From: Dyella sp. RRB7
GTDB lineage: Bacteria; Pseudomonadota; Gammaproteobacteria; Xanthomonadales; Rhodanobacteraceae
Assembly: GCF_022761115.1 (NCBI RefSeq)
Contig: NZ_JAKWJS010000002.1
Span: 124,001 to 188,000 of the forward strand
DNA: 64,000 bases
Direction: 5' to 3'
Shown here: in pieces, positions 22,338 to 30,469 of the stretch
How positions within the stretch are numbered: the first letter of the stretch is position 1
Layout: each line of letters begins with the position of its first letter
Translations under genes and position numbers: made by a program
The notes under the pieces: generated by a model
What the model was told of the DNA's origin: nothing
Seen by the model: the letters and a program-made list of their open reading frames with translations, nothing else
Databases searched by the model: none

Positions 22338-25300
22338 ATGCCATGCCGCCCTTCATTACCTGGTGACGCACCAGCGCAGGTGCAGCTGCTGTCCAATGGC
22401 CGCTATACGGTGATGCTGGATGCCGCAGGTTCCGGCTATAGCCAGTGGCGCGGGTTGGCTGTTACGCGCTGGCGTGAAGATCCCGTTGGCGATGGCTGGG
22501 GAAGCTACCTGTTGTTGCGGGATGAGGAGAGCGGCGAAACCTGGTCGCCGACCATCCAGCCCTACGGTGCGGATGATGACAGCCATGCGGCCGAGCTGTG
22601 CGGCGATCGCGTCAGCATGACGTGCCGGCGCAACTTGTTGATGACCAGGCTGGATATCGCGGTTGCCGCCGATCGGGACATGGAATGGCGAGGCGTCACG
22701 CTTATCAACCAGGGGGCACGCGAACGCAGGATCTCGCTGACCTCGTATGCGGAGCTCGTGCTTGGGCCGGCCGGTGCAGATGCGGCGCATCCTGCCTTCT
22801 CCAAGATGTTCGTGCAAACCGAGTGGGTGGGACAGGGCGGGATACTGCTGGCCACGCGCCGGCGGCGTTCGCCCAGCGAGCCCGAGGTGTGGGCCGCGCA
22901 TCGGGTCGTCGCTGGTAGCCTTGCCGACGATGGCGGCGAGTACGAAACGGATCGCATGCGATTTCTGGGGCGTGGTCGCACGCTGCGGCGTGCCCAGGCC
23001 ATGCAGGTAGGCACGGCGCTGTCGAATACCGATGGTTGCGTGCTTGATCCCGTCTTCAGTCTTCGGCGCCGGGTAACGATCGCAGCTGGTGCCAGTGTGC
23101 AGGTGGCGTTCCTGACTGCGCTGGCCAGCTCACGCGCCGACGTGCTCGCGCTGATACGGTCATGGGGCGAGCACGCTGCGGCGGAAGACATCCTTGCGGG
23201 ATCGGCGGCGTATGCGAAAGAGGAGCAGGCGCGCCTGGGCATCCAGGCCGACCAGGTCGCCCGTTTTGATGGCGTGACGGCGGCTTTGCTGGTGGCGGAC
23301 CCGGCGTTCAGACCTCCTTCGGAGGTGCTTGAGCGAGGTGTCGGTGGAGCGCCGGTGCTTTGGAGCTGCGGCATTTCAGGCGATCGGCCGATCGTTCTGC
23401 TGCGTATCGCCAGCAGTTCTGGTATGACCTGCGTGCACGAGCTGTTTCTCGCTCAGCGCTATTGGCAGGCCAGGCAACTGGGTGTCGACATCGTCCTGCT
23501 GGATACCGCCGATGGCGATGCCTTGCACGCGGCGTTGGGGCAACTGGCCGGGACCCAGAACGAGCAGCTAAAGAGCGATGCGCAGGCTGTCGCGGCACAA
23601 GCATTCGCGCTGCGCGACAGTGATATTTCCGACGCGGTACGCAACGGCCTGGCGACTGCATCCCGCATCGTGCTGGATGCTTCCAAGGGCTTTTCCATTT
23701 CGGCCATGCGGAATCGGGAACTACCTGTTCACCAATCCGCCATTGCCGGTGACGGTGCATTCCTGGCCAAGGAAAAATCACCCGGCGACTCATCAATGCC
23801 TTGGCCACCTGCCGAGGCGCCCAGGGGCGAATTCGACAATGGCCTGGGCAGCTTTGGCAACAGCGGGCGAAGCTACGCGATCAAGCTTCGGGATGGCCAG
23901 TGCACGCCAGTCCCCTGGGTCAACGTCATTGCCAATCCCGAATTCGGATTCCTCGTCTCGGCGGAGGGTGGTGGTTATACCTGGTCGTCCAACAGCCAGC
24001 AGAATCCGCTGACGCCCTGGCCGAACGATCCGGTCAGCGATGTTCCGCAGGAAGTGCTGTATCTGCGCGACGAAGACAGTGGTGCCTTGTGGAGCGCCAC
24101 GGCGGCACCCATTCGCGTTGCCGGCGCGACCTATGCCATTGAGCACGGCAAGGGCTATAGCCGTTTTACCCACGATGCGCACGATATTGAAATCGATCTT
24201 CTGCAATTTGCGCCTACGCATGACCCCATCAAGTTGTCGCGACTTCGCCTCCGCAATCGCTCAAGCCACAGGCGGCGCCTGTCCATCACGGCCTACGTGG
24301 CATGGGCATTGGGTGCGAACGGCACCGTGCCAGCCCCCTTCGTGACAACCTCGCGTGATGCTCTTACAGGTGCGCTGTTCGCGCGCAATATGTGGCGTGC
24401 CGAGTTTCACGAGCGCGTTGCGTTCATGGACCTCGGCGGCCTGCAGCGCAGCATGACGGGGGATCGGCTGGAATTCCTGGGCCGCCTTGGCTCTGTGGAC
24501 CGCCCCCACGCACTGGTCGGCAACTTGCCGTTATCGGGGCGCGTGGGGGCCGGGCTGGCCCCTTGCGGCGCACTGCAGGCATCCATCGAACTGGCGCCCG
24601 GCGAGCAGGTCGACCTGCGATTCATGCTCGGCGAAGCCAGCATGGTCGGTGAAGCACAGTCGTTGGTCGGGAAGTACCGCGCGATCGACCTCGATGCCGT
24701 TTTGCGTGATGTTCAGTCGCAATGGAGCGATCTGCTCGACACCGTGCAGGTAAGTACGCCGGATCGCGCGATGGATATCCTGCTCAACGACTGGCTGCTC
24801 TATCAGGCGCTGGGGTGCCGCATGTGGGCGCGCACGGCGTATTACCAGGCCAGCGGTGCCTATGGCTTTCGTGACCAGCTGCAGGATGCGATGGCGCTAT
24901 GCGTGGCCCGACCCGCTCTCGCCCGCGAGCATCTGCTGAGGGCTGCGTCGCGGCAGTTCATGCAGGGCGATGTGCAGCACTGGTGGCTGCCGCCATCGGG
25001 GCAGGGCATCCGCACCCGGATCAGCGACGACCGTCTCTGGCTTGCCTATGTCGCTGCCCATTACGTCAAAACGACCGCCGACCACGCCGTCCTCGATGAA
25101 ATCATCCCGTTTCTCGATGGACCGCCCATCAAGGACGGAGACACCGACGCGTTCTTCCAACCGGGCATCGCCAGCGAACACGCGAGCGTGTACGAACACG
25201 CAGCGCGTGCGATCGATTCCAGTTTGACGCTGGGTGCGCACGGGTTGCCGTTGATAGGCACGGGCGACTGGAATGACGGCATGAATAATGTCGGTGCGGA

Positions 25301-26258
25301 AGGACGCGGCGAAAGTGTCTGGCTGGCCTGGTTCCTGCTATCGACTGTCCGCGATTTTCTGCCCTACGCCCGCGCTCGCGGTGAGCGGGCGCGGCTAGAC
25401 CGCTGGCAGGCCTATGCGAGTGGCCTGCAAGGAGTACTGGAGGGCAACGCAGGCTGGGATGGCGGGTGGTACCGGCGCGGCTATTACGACGATGGTACGC
25501 CCCTGGGTTCGAGCGAAAGCGAGGAATGCAAGATTGACGTCATTGCACAATCGTGGAGCCTGATCTCCGGCGTGGCGGATCCCGCCCATGCGTTGCAGGC
25601 GATGAACGCTGTCGAGAAATATCTGATAAGGCACGATGAGAAGATCGCGCTGCTTTTCACCCCGCCGTTTGACCACACGCCGTTGAACCCCGGCTACATC
25701 AAAGGTTACCCGCCCGGCATACGTGAAAACGGTGGCCAGTACACCCACGGCGCCACCTGGTCGATCTTTGCGTACGCGATGCTTGGGCAGGGCGACAAGG
25801 CAGCCGAATTGTTCGACATGCTCAATCCCATTCGCCACAGCGAGACGGCGGAGGCAGTCGCCCGTTACCAGGTTGAACCCTATGTGGCCTGCGCCGATGT
25901 CTATTCAGTGGCTCCACATATCGGTCGCGGCGGCTGGACCTGGTACACCGGTTCGGCCGGCTGGCTCTATCGGGCCGGACTGGAGGCCATCCTGGGCTTT
26001 CATCGGATTGGCGACCATCTGCGCATCAATCCATGCATTCCCCCATCCTGGCCACGCTTCGACCTTGTCTACCGCCATCGCGGCAGCCGGCATGGAGCCA
26101 CGCGCTACGTGATTGCGGTGGAGAATCCTGCGGGCATCAGCAGCGGCGCAGTCCTGGTTGAGCTCGATGGCAAGGCGCTCGATACGGATCAGATCCCACT
26201 CGTCGACGATGGGCGCGAGCACCACGTTCGCGTCACGCTCTTGCGTGGCTTGGCTTGA
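22338..26258 (+). CDS. GH94-family glycoside phosphorylase-like protein (truncated-architecture paralogue of the glucan synthase)
   Basis: The 1,306-residue product aligns with only the C-terminal half of the NdvB-like protein: it begins at the first sugar-binding half (VQLLSNGRYTVMLD against LQLLSNGRYHVMVS) and has no glycosyltransferase, no membrane helices and no glucoamylase-like domain. It contains two PF06165-type halves (about residues 15-270 and 510-760) and a GH94 catalytic domain with FRDQLQDAMAL, GTGDWNDGMNNVG at about 25260-25300 and GGQYTHGATW. The catalytic Asp of GDWNDG is kept. The likely activity is phosphorolysis of beta-1,2-oligoglucans to glucose-1-phosphate, by analogy with known GH94 members; other beta-linkages cannot be excluded. 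The start at 22338 follows an in-frame stop and lacks a good ribosome site, so it is uncertain. Confidence 0.82.
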   Translation: MPCRPSLPGDAPAQVQLLSNGRYTVMLDAAGSGYSQWRGLAVTRWREDPVGDGWGSYLLLRDEESGETWSPTIQPYGADDDSHAAELCGDRVSMTCRRNLLMTRLDIAVAADRDMEWRGVTLINQGARERRISLTSYAELVLGPAGADAAHPAFSKMFVQTEWVGQGGILLATRRRRSPSEPEVWAAHRVVAGSLADDGGEYETDRMRFLGRGRTLRRAQAMQVGTALSNTDGCVLDPVFSLRRRVTIAAGASVQVAFLTALASSRADVLALIRSWGEHAAAEDILAGSAAYAKEEQARLGIQADQVARFDGVTAALLVADPAFRPPSEVLERGVGGAPVLWSCGISGDRPIVLLRIASSSGMTCVHELFLAQRYWQARQLGVDIVLLDTADGDALHAALGQLAGTQNEQLKSDAQAVAAQAFALRDSDISDAVRNGLATASRIVLDASKGFSISAMRNRELPVHQSAIAGDGAFLAKEKSPGDSSMPWPPAEAPRGEFDNGLGSFGNSGRSYAIKLRDGQCTPVPWVNVIANPEFGFLVSAEGGGYTWSSNSQQNPLTPWPNDPVSDVPQEVLYLRDEDSGALWSATAAPIRVAGATYAIEHGKGYSRFTHDAHDIEIDLLQFAPTHDPIKLSRLRLRNRSSHRRRLSITAYVAWALGANGTVPAPFVTTSRDALTGALFARNMWRAEFHERVAFMDLGGLQRSMTGDRLEFLGRLGSVDRPHALVGNLPLSGRVGAGLAPCGALQASIELAPGEQVDLRFMLGEASMVGEAQSLVGKYRAIDLDAVLRDVQSQWSDLLDTVQVSTPDRAMDILLNDWLLYQALGCRMWARTAYYQASGAYGFRDQLQDAMALCVARPALAREHLLRAASRQFMQGDVQHWWLPPSGQGIRTRISDDRLWLAYVAAHYVKTTADHAVLDEIIPFLDGPPIKDGDTDAFFQPGIASEHASVYEHAARAIDSSLTLGAHGLPLIGTGDWNDGMNNVGAEGRGESVWLAWFLLSTVRDFLPYARARGERARLDRWQAYASGLQGVLEGNAGWDGGWYRRGYYDDGTPLGSSESEECKIDVIAQSWSLISGVADPAHALQAMNAVEKYLIRHDEKIALLFTPPFDHTPLNPGYIKGYPPGIRENGGQYTHGATWSIFAYAMLGQGDKAAELFDMLNPIRHSETAEAVARYQVEPYVACADVYSVAPHIGRGGWTWYTGSAGWLYRAGLEAILGFHRIGDHLRINPCIPPSWPRFDLVYRHRGSRHGATRYVIAVENPAGISSGAVLVELDGKALDTDQIPLVDDGREHHVRVTLLRGLA

Positions 26259-26340
26259 AGATCACAGCCCAATCGTCACGTGGCGACCCCGCTCCAACTA
26301 GCGTGAAATTGTTGCGGGTGATAGGGGTGCGTGGACGTGG

Positions 26341-26580
26341 TCAGGAGGGGATTTCGCTTAGAACCTTCTCTACCTGCTCAAGCCTCTTCTCGATCTGGTC
26401 GAGGCTGGACTGAATTTTTTCCTGGAAGGCCACATTATTGGCCAGAAGCTCCTTTATCGCCGTGGAGCCTTCTTGAGCCATCTCTCGCTGGGTCTGGAAT
26501 TTTTCAGAAAAGATGCTGTGCACATACCAGCCCACGATGGCCGCTACAGGAATAAGGATACCGAATGCTTGTCCGTCCAT
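26341..26580 (-). CDS. Small membrane-anchored coiled-coil protein
   Basis: 79 residues: a single N-terminal membrane helix (FGILIPVAAIVGWYVHSIF) followed by a charged, heptad-like segment (IQSSLDQIEKRLEQVEKVL) that should form a coiled coil. A good GGAGAG ribosome site lies about seven bases before the ATG. It starts 12 bases after the stop of the winged-helix regulator, so the two form a small operon. Function unknown; the regulator may control it. Confidence 0.7.
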   Translation of the reverse strand: MDGQAFGILIPVAAIVGWYVHSIFSEKFQTQREMAQEGSTAIKELLANNVAFQEKIQSSLDQIEKRLEQVEKVLSEIPS

Positions 26581-26592
26581 GTTCTCTCCTGA

Positions 26593-26898
26593 TCAGTCGT
26601 CGATTGCGAGTCTGTGGATGACCTTTGCATCCACCTTCAGTTGGAAGGGCGCCACCTTGAAATACTTGTGCGCCTTTCCCTCTTTGGAAACTTCGAGCCG
26701 CCCCACAAGAAACCCCGCGGCCTCAAGCTTGCCCAAGTGGGCGTAAAGCAAAGGCCTGGACATGCCAAGCCGGCGCGCGAGCTCACTTATGTGAAGCTCG
26801 CTTCCCGCCAGAGCGCCAATGATCTTCAAGCGTTGCGTGCTCGCGAGCGCCGCTAATTGGGTGGCGAGCTGGTCGAGTTCGGCACTCTTTTTGGTCAT
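26593..26898 (-). CDS. Winged-helix (ArsR-like) transcriptional regulator
   Basis: 101-residue DNA-binding protein. The sequence QRLKIIGALAGSELHISELARRLGMSRPLLYAHLGKLEAAGFLVGR is a standard winged helix with a recognition helix SRPLLYAHLGKLE. No cysteine-rich metal site is visible, so it is not an evident arsenic sensor. An inverted repeat at 26901-26916 sits two bases before the start codon, which suggests autoregulation and leaves no room for a normal ribosome site, so translation may be leaderless or start differently. Confidence 0.8.
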   Translation of the reverse strand: MTKKSAELDQLATQLAALASTQRLKIIGALAGSELHISELARRLGMSRPLLYAHLGKLEAAGFLVGRLEVSKEGKAHKYFKVAPFQLKVDAKVIHRLAIDD

Positions 26899-26900
26899 AC

Positions 26901-26916
26901 GTCAATAATAATTGAC
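26901..26916. promoter_or_regulatory. Inverted repeat, probable operator of the winged-helix regulator
   Basis: GTCAAT and ATTGAC arms of six bases flank a four-base AATA spacer, directly upstream of the regulator's ATG. Size and position fit a dimeric winged-helix repressor site; binding is inferred. Confidence 0.45.
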
Positions 26917-27044
26917 ATATGTTATGAAGGCAATGGATGTGCCGGCCGAGTAGGGCAGGAGATCCTTGTTCCGGCGAACACGGGGCTGGCATTGATCCAG
27001 ATGCAGGCTAAATGCGCGTTCGCCTTGCGATGGCATGGCGCTTC

Positions 27045-30000
27045 TCATAGGGATGGTTGCCTGGCCTTCCAATTCAGCTGAAACATCACCTCCCGCCCAT
27101 AGATGTTGTAATTTTCATTATTGAAATAGGGATAGGAGAGATAGGTCGAATCGGCAGGCGGCATCTTGTTCGTCACGTTGTTTACAAGCAACGACAATTC
27201 AAGGCTTCGAATGGGCCGGTAGCTCACGCCGCCGTTGAAGGTGGTCCATGGCGATACGCGGCCGGAACCTGGAAATTCGGCGCCATCGTTCGTTGCGGCG
27301 AAATTCGGCGAAGGTCCGTAGCGGTGCCCATACAGCGTGCTTGTCCATTGCCCGTTCGGGCTTGTCCAGGTCAGGCTGCCGCTGATGATGCTTTTGAATT
27401 CGGTGCTGTACAGCGGATTGGCCAGGCGATCGGTTGGCGTCTGGCCGGATGCCAGCTGGTAGTCGTGCTTAAGCATGTCGTTGCTGTCGAATTGCACGCT
27501 GAAGCTGCCGATGTTCGAAGGAGAGAAGCGATAACGCGCGCTCCCGATGATTGACTTGGTCACCTCGTTGGCGAGGTTTGCGTAATACGTGGTGACACTG
27601 GTGACCGGGCCGTTGCCGTAAGCACGCTGCACCTGGCCGTTGACGGGGTTGGTTATCGCCATGCATTGCGCCGAAGCGGGATTGAGCTGGCCCAGCAGGC
27701 ACTGCGCATCCGTTTGCATCAGCAAGTCCAGGCTCTGCTGCACGACTTCGTTCTGGATCGCCAGATGCAGATAATCGACGCTCAAGCTTAGATTGTCGGT
27801 TGGCGTCCACACCGTGCCGAGCGTCCAGCTTTGCGCCACGGTCGGTTGCAGCTTGGGGTTGGCCAGCGAAGTACCCTGAATGCCATATTGGTAGGCTGTT
27901 CCGCAGTCGGCGCTGCGGGCCAGGGTGCATTGATAGTAATCGGTGATGGTCGTGTAGTAGTCGGTAGGCCCAAGAAATATGGATGACAGATCCGGGGCCT
28001 TGAATGCGGTGGTGATATTTCCACGGAACAGCAGGGCATCGACCGGCCTGTATTCGATGCCGGCCTTATGCGTGAATTTATGATTGTTGCTGCCTTGGTC
28101 CAGCGCGTAATAGTCGTAACGGCCGGAGAGATCGACGGTCAGGGTTTTGAACAACGGAAGATTCAGTTCGAACGCCGAGGCGGCGTGTGAACGCTGTCCG
28201 CCGCCGCCGGTTTCCGCATGTTCGAAGATGGCGCCTTGCATAAACAGCGGATTGACTGGCTCATACCAAGCCTCATTGCCGCCTTCGGCCAAAATGGCAA
28301 GCCCCGCATCACCGCCGGGAAGACCGAACAGCGTGGCGTTGCTGATCGTGGCACGCGTGTCGTTAATCCAGGTGTTGCTGAATTCGCCGACGTTTCGCGT
28401 GAAGCTTGCATATTGCGCGGGCGTTATCGGCTGGAAGAATGCCCTGTAGTTCGGGTTGTACATGTTGACGCCCGCAACAGGGTCGACACCGACAACAGGT
28501 CCCAGCATGCCGTTGAAAAAATCGTCGACCCCGGCCTTGATCGTCAGCGGCTCAACGACATCTGTGCGATCGCCCGTGCGCAGGTAGTAGATGTCCCAAT
28601 CCCACCCCGAATCGCCCCATCGGCCGTTGGCGCCGACATGGGTCTGATACAGCAGGTCGTCCTGCCGATACATCTGGCCAGCCGCGCCACCGGGCATTTC
28701 TTCGGGGGCAAAGTACTTTTCCAGATAAAGGAAGTGGCCGGTGGCGGCGTCTTCGATGACTCCCTGCGGCAAGTCGTCGGAAAACCACGCGGGAACGCCG
28801 GGGAACCAGCGCTGTTGTTGCCAGTTCAACATGGCGCCGCCATAAAGGCGGGTGTAGTCGCTGAGCCGATAGTCAAGTTTCAGCATGCCATCGTAGCTGC
28901 GGGACTGATTGCTATAAGTCGCATAGCCGTCCAATCTGCGCGAACCGCAATACTGTCCCGGCGGGCTTGCGGCGCCGCCCGTGACCAATGCCGTACTGCC
29001 GCCAAACAGGCTGCCCGCGCAACCGGCCGGTGGGTCGAGATAACCCAGGGGATAGCCCGTATTGGTGTTGCTTGTGCCGTAATCGACGATGGCGGCCTGA
29101 GTGCTCGTCGCAGTCCCGCCCCCCGGGCCGGAGTTGATGCCTGCCGTCAACGGGCGCTGGTAACCCCAGATCGGCGATGCGTTGTCGAATTCGACGGCGC
29201 CCAGGAACCTGAGTTTCTCGAAACTGCGGCCGTAGGCGTAACTCAGGCGCTGGCTGGCCCCGCCGCCATCCGAAAAGTTTCCCGTGCCCACGGATAACTC
29301 TTCGACATTCATGTTCGACTTCGTGACGACGTTGATGACTCCGCCGATGGCTTGCGAGCCGTAAATGGATGAAGCACCGCCCGGCATCACGTCGATATGG
29401 TCAACCATGGCGAGCGGGAGGTTGGAGACGCTGGTGAAGTTGATCGTGCCGTTATAAAGCCGTCCAAAATTAGCGACCGGCTTGCCATCGACCAAAATCA
29501 ACGTGAACTGCGGATTCAATCCGAACAGGCTGACCGGCTGCGCGCCCTGCGTAAAGGATCCGGCCGCTTGCGGGCCTTGCACCGAGCCGGTCGCAAGGAC
29601 GGAGTTCTGCAGCACCTCGGCGACGCTGTTGAAGCCGCGTGCCTTGATATCGGCGGCGGTGATGCTGTAGGTGGGCGTGGCGGTCTGGATCGAGGCGTGA
29701 CCGATCAGCGATCCGCTGACGCTGACCGTATCCAGCGTGCCTGGTGCTTCGGGTACGGCTTTCGCGACGGATTTGGCCGCGGATGGACGAAAGGGTGGGG
29801 ACAACGTCAGCACAAAGGTGGAGTCGTTCACCGCCTTCCATGTCAGGTCCGTATCGACAAGCAACTGTCTCAGCGCTTCTGTCGGCGTGAATCGCCCGGA
29901 AATGCCATGCGTGGTTTTACCGGCGGACAGCTCTGGCGAATAAATAAGCTGGATATCGCCTTGCGCGGCCAGCGCGTCGAGCGCGTTGCGAAGATCACCT

Positions 30001-30209
30001 GCGCCGATGGCGTAGTGACGGGCTTGCACGGCCCCCTCATCGGCCAGTGCCATGGGGGCGGCCAGCAGCAAGTACACCCCGCAAAGGGCGATGGCGAGCC
30101 GATGTCTGCCTGTCGCGGCACGGCGAAACAAGAAAGCTGACAGTCCGGTGCCGCGCACAGCGAGTCGGAAAGAGGCCCACGACCGTCTTTCCTTAAAGCT
30201 GCCCTGCAT
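27045..30209 (-). CDS. TonB-dependent receptor with N-terminal STN signalling domain
   Basis: 1,054-residue outer-membrane receptor. It opens with a long basic leader and hydrophobic segment (LAIALCGVYLLLAAPMALA), then an STN domain at about residues 65-130 (YAIGAGDLRNALDALAAQGDIQLIYSPEL), a TonB-box-like DTVSVSG, a plug domain (ADIKARGFNSVAEVLQN, ILVDGKPV, MPGGASSIYGSQAIGGVINVVTK) and a large beta-barrel ending in a family-like NYNIYGREVMFQLNW. The STN domain implies that ligand binding is signalled through an anti-sigma factor; a FecR/FecI pair lies 3 kb upstream on the same strand. The ligand is not evident. The ribosome site is weak, with AGGA touching the ATG. Confidence 0.9.
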   Translation of the reverse strand: MQGSFKERRSWASFRLAVRGTGLSAFLFRRAATGRHRLAIALCGVYLLLAAPMALADEGAVQARHYAIGAGDLRNALDALAAQGDIQLIYSPELSAGKTTHGISGRFTPTEALRQLLVDTDLTWKAVNDSTFVLTLSPPFRPSAAKSVAKAVPEAPGTLDTVSVSGSLIGHASIQTATPTYSITAADIKARGFNSVAEVLQNSVLATGSVQGPQAAGSFTQGAQPVSLFGLNPQFTLILVDGKPVANFGRLYNGTINFTSVSNLPLAMVDHIDVMPGGASSIYGSQAIGGVINVVTKSNMNVEELSVGTGNFSDGGGASQRLSYAYGRSFEKLRFLGAVEFDNASPIWGYQRPLTAGINSGPGGGTATSTQAAIVDYGTSNTNTGYPLGYLDPPAGCAGSLFGGSTALVTGGAASPPGQYCGSRRLDGYATYSNQSRSYDGMLKLDYRLSDYTRLYGGAMLNWQQQRWFPGVPAWFSDDLPQGVIEDAATGHFLYLEKYFAPEEMPGGAAGQMYRQDDLLYQTHVGANGRWGDSGWDWDIYYLRTGDRTDVVEPLTIKAGVDDFFNGMLGPVVGVDPVAGVNMYNPNYRAFFQPITPAQYASFTRNVGEFSNTWINDTRATISNATLFGLPGGDAGLAILAEGGNEAWYEPVNPLFMQGAIFEHAETGGGGQRSHAASAFELNLPLFKTLTVDLSGRYDYYALDQGSNNHKFTHKAGIEYRPVDALLFRGNITTAFKAPDLSSIFLGPTDYYTTITDYYQCTLARSADCGTAYQYGIQGTSLANPKLQPTVAQSWTLGTVWTPTDNLSLSVDYLHLAIQNEVVQQSLDLLMQTDAQCLLGQLNPASAQCMAITNPVNGQVQRAYGNGPVTSVTTYYANLANEVTKSIIGSARYRFSPSNIGSFSVQFDSNDMLKHDYQLASGQTPTDRLANPLYSTEFKSIISGSLTWTSPNGQWTSTLYGHRYGPSPNFAATNDGAEFPGSGRVSPWTTFNGGVSYRPIRSLELSLLVNNVTNKMPPADSTYLSYPYFNNENYNIYGREVMFQLNWKARQPSL

Positions 30210-30390
30210 TCCTATCTCGCCCCTCCCACCTGGATCGCCAATTATCCAACCCGCTTGTGATGCCTGCCGGGGCTGCGAGCCAAATGGAGCTCAGTGAGCA
30301 CTCCCGGCCTTTTCCCTAACCTACTGACGCCCTCCCGAAAACTCAATAACGAGACGAAGGAGGGCATCGGCGCCCAGTTTTTGAAGTGAC

Positions 30391-30418
30391 AAAAAGCCCG
30401 GCCATCAAGGCCGGGCTT
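30391..30418 (-). terminator. Rho-independent terminator downstream of the S53 peptidase
   Basis: Read on the minus strand, a perfect ten-base GC-rich stem AAGCCCGGCC/GGCCGGGCTT with a five-base loop is followed by a run of T. It lies about 50 bases past the stop of the peptidase gene and separates it from the TonB receptor. Confidence 0.85.
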
Positions 30419-30469
30419 CACAGCATGGATGCGCGTCCATGCGCATCGATAAACGGCAAAGTCCCGATC

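Noticed and set aside
22338-26258. GH94 paralogue as a broken copy of the glucan synthase
   Set aside because: The frame is intact for 1,306 codons, starts at a domain border and keeps catalytic motifs, so it looks like a working protein of a different architecture.
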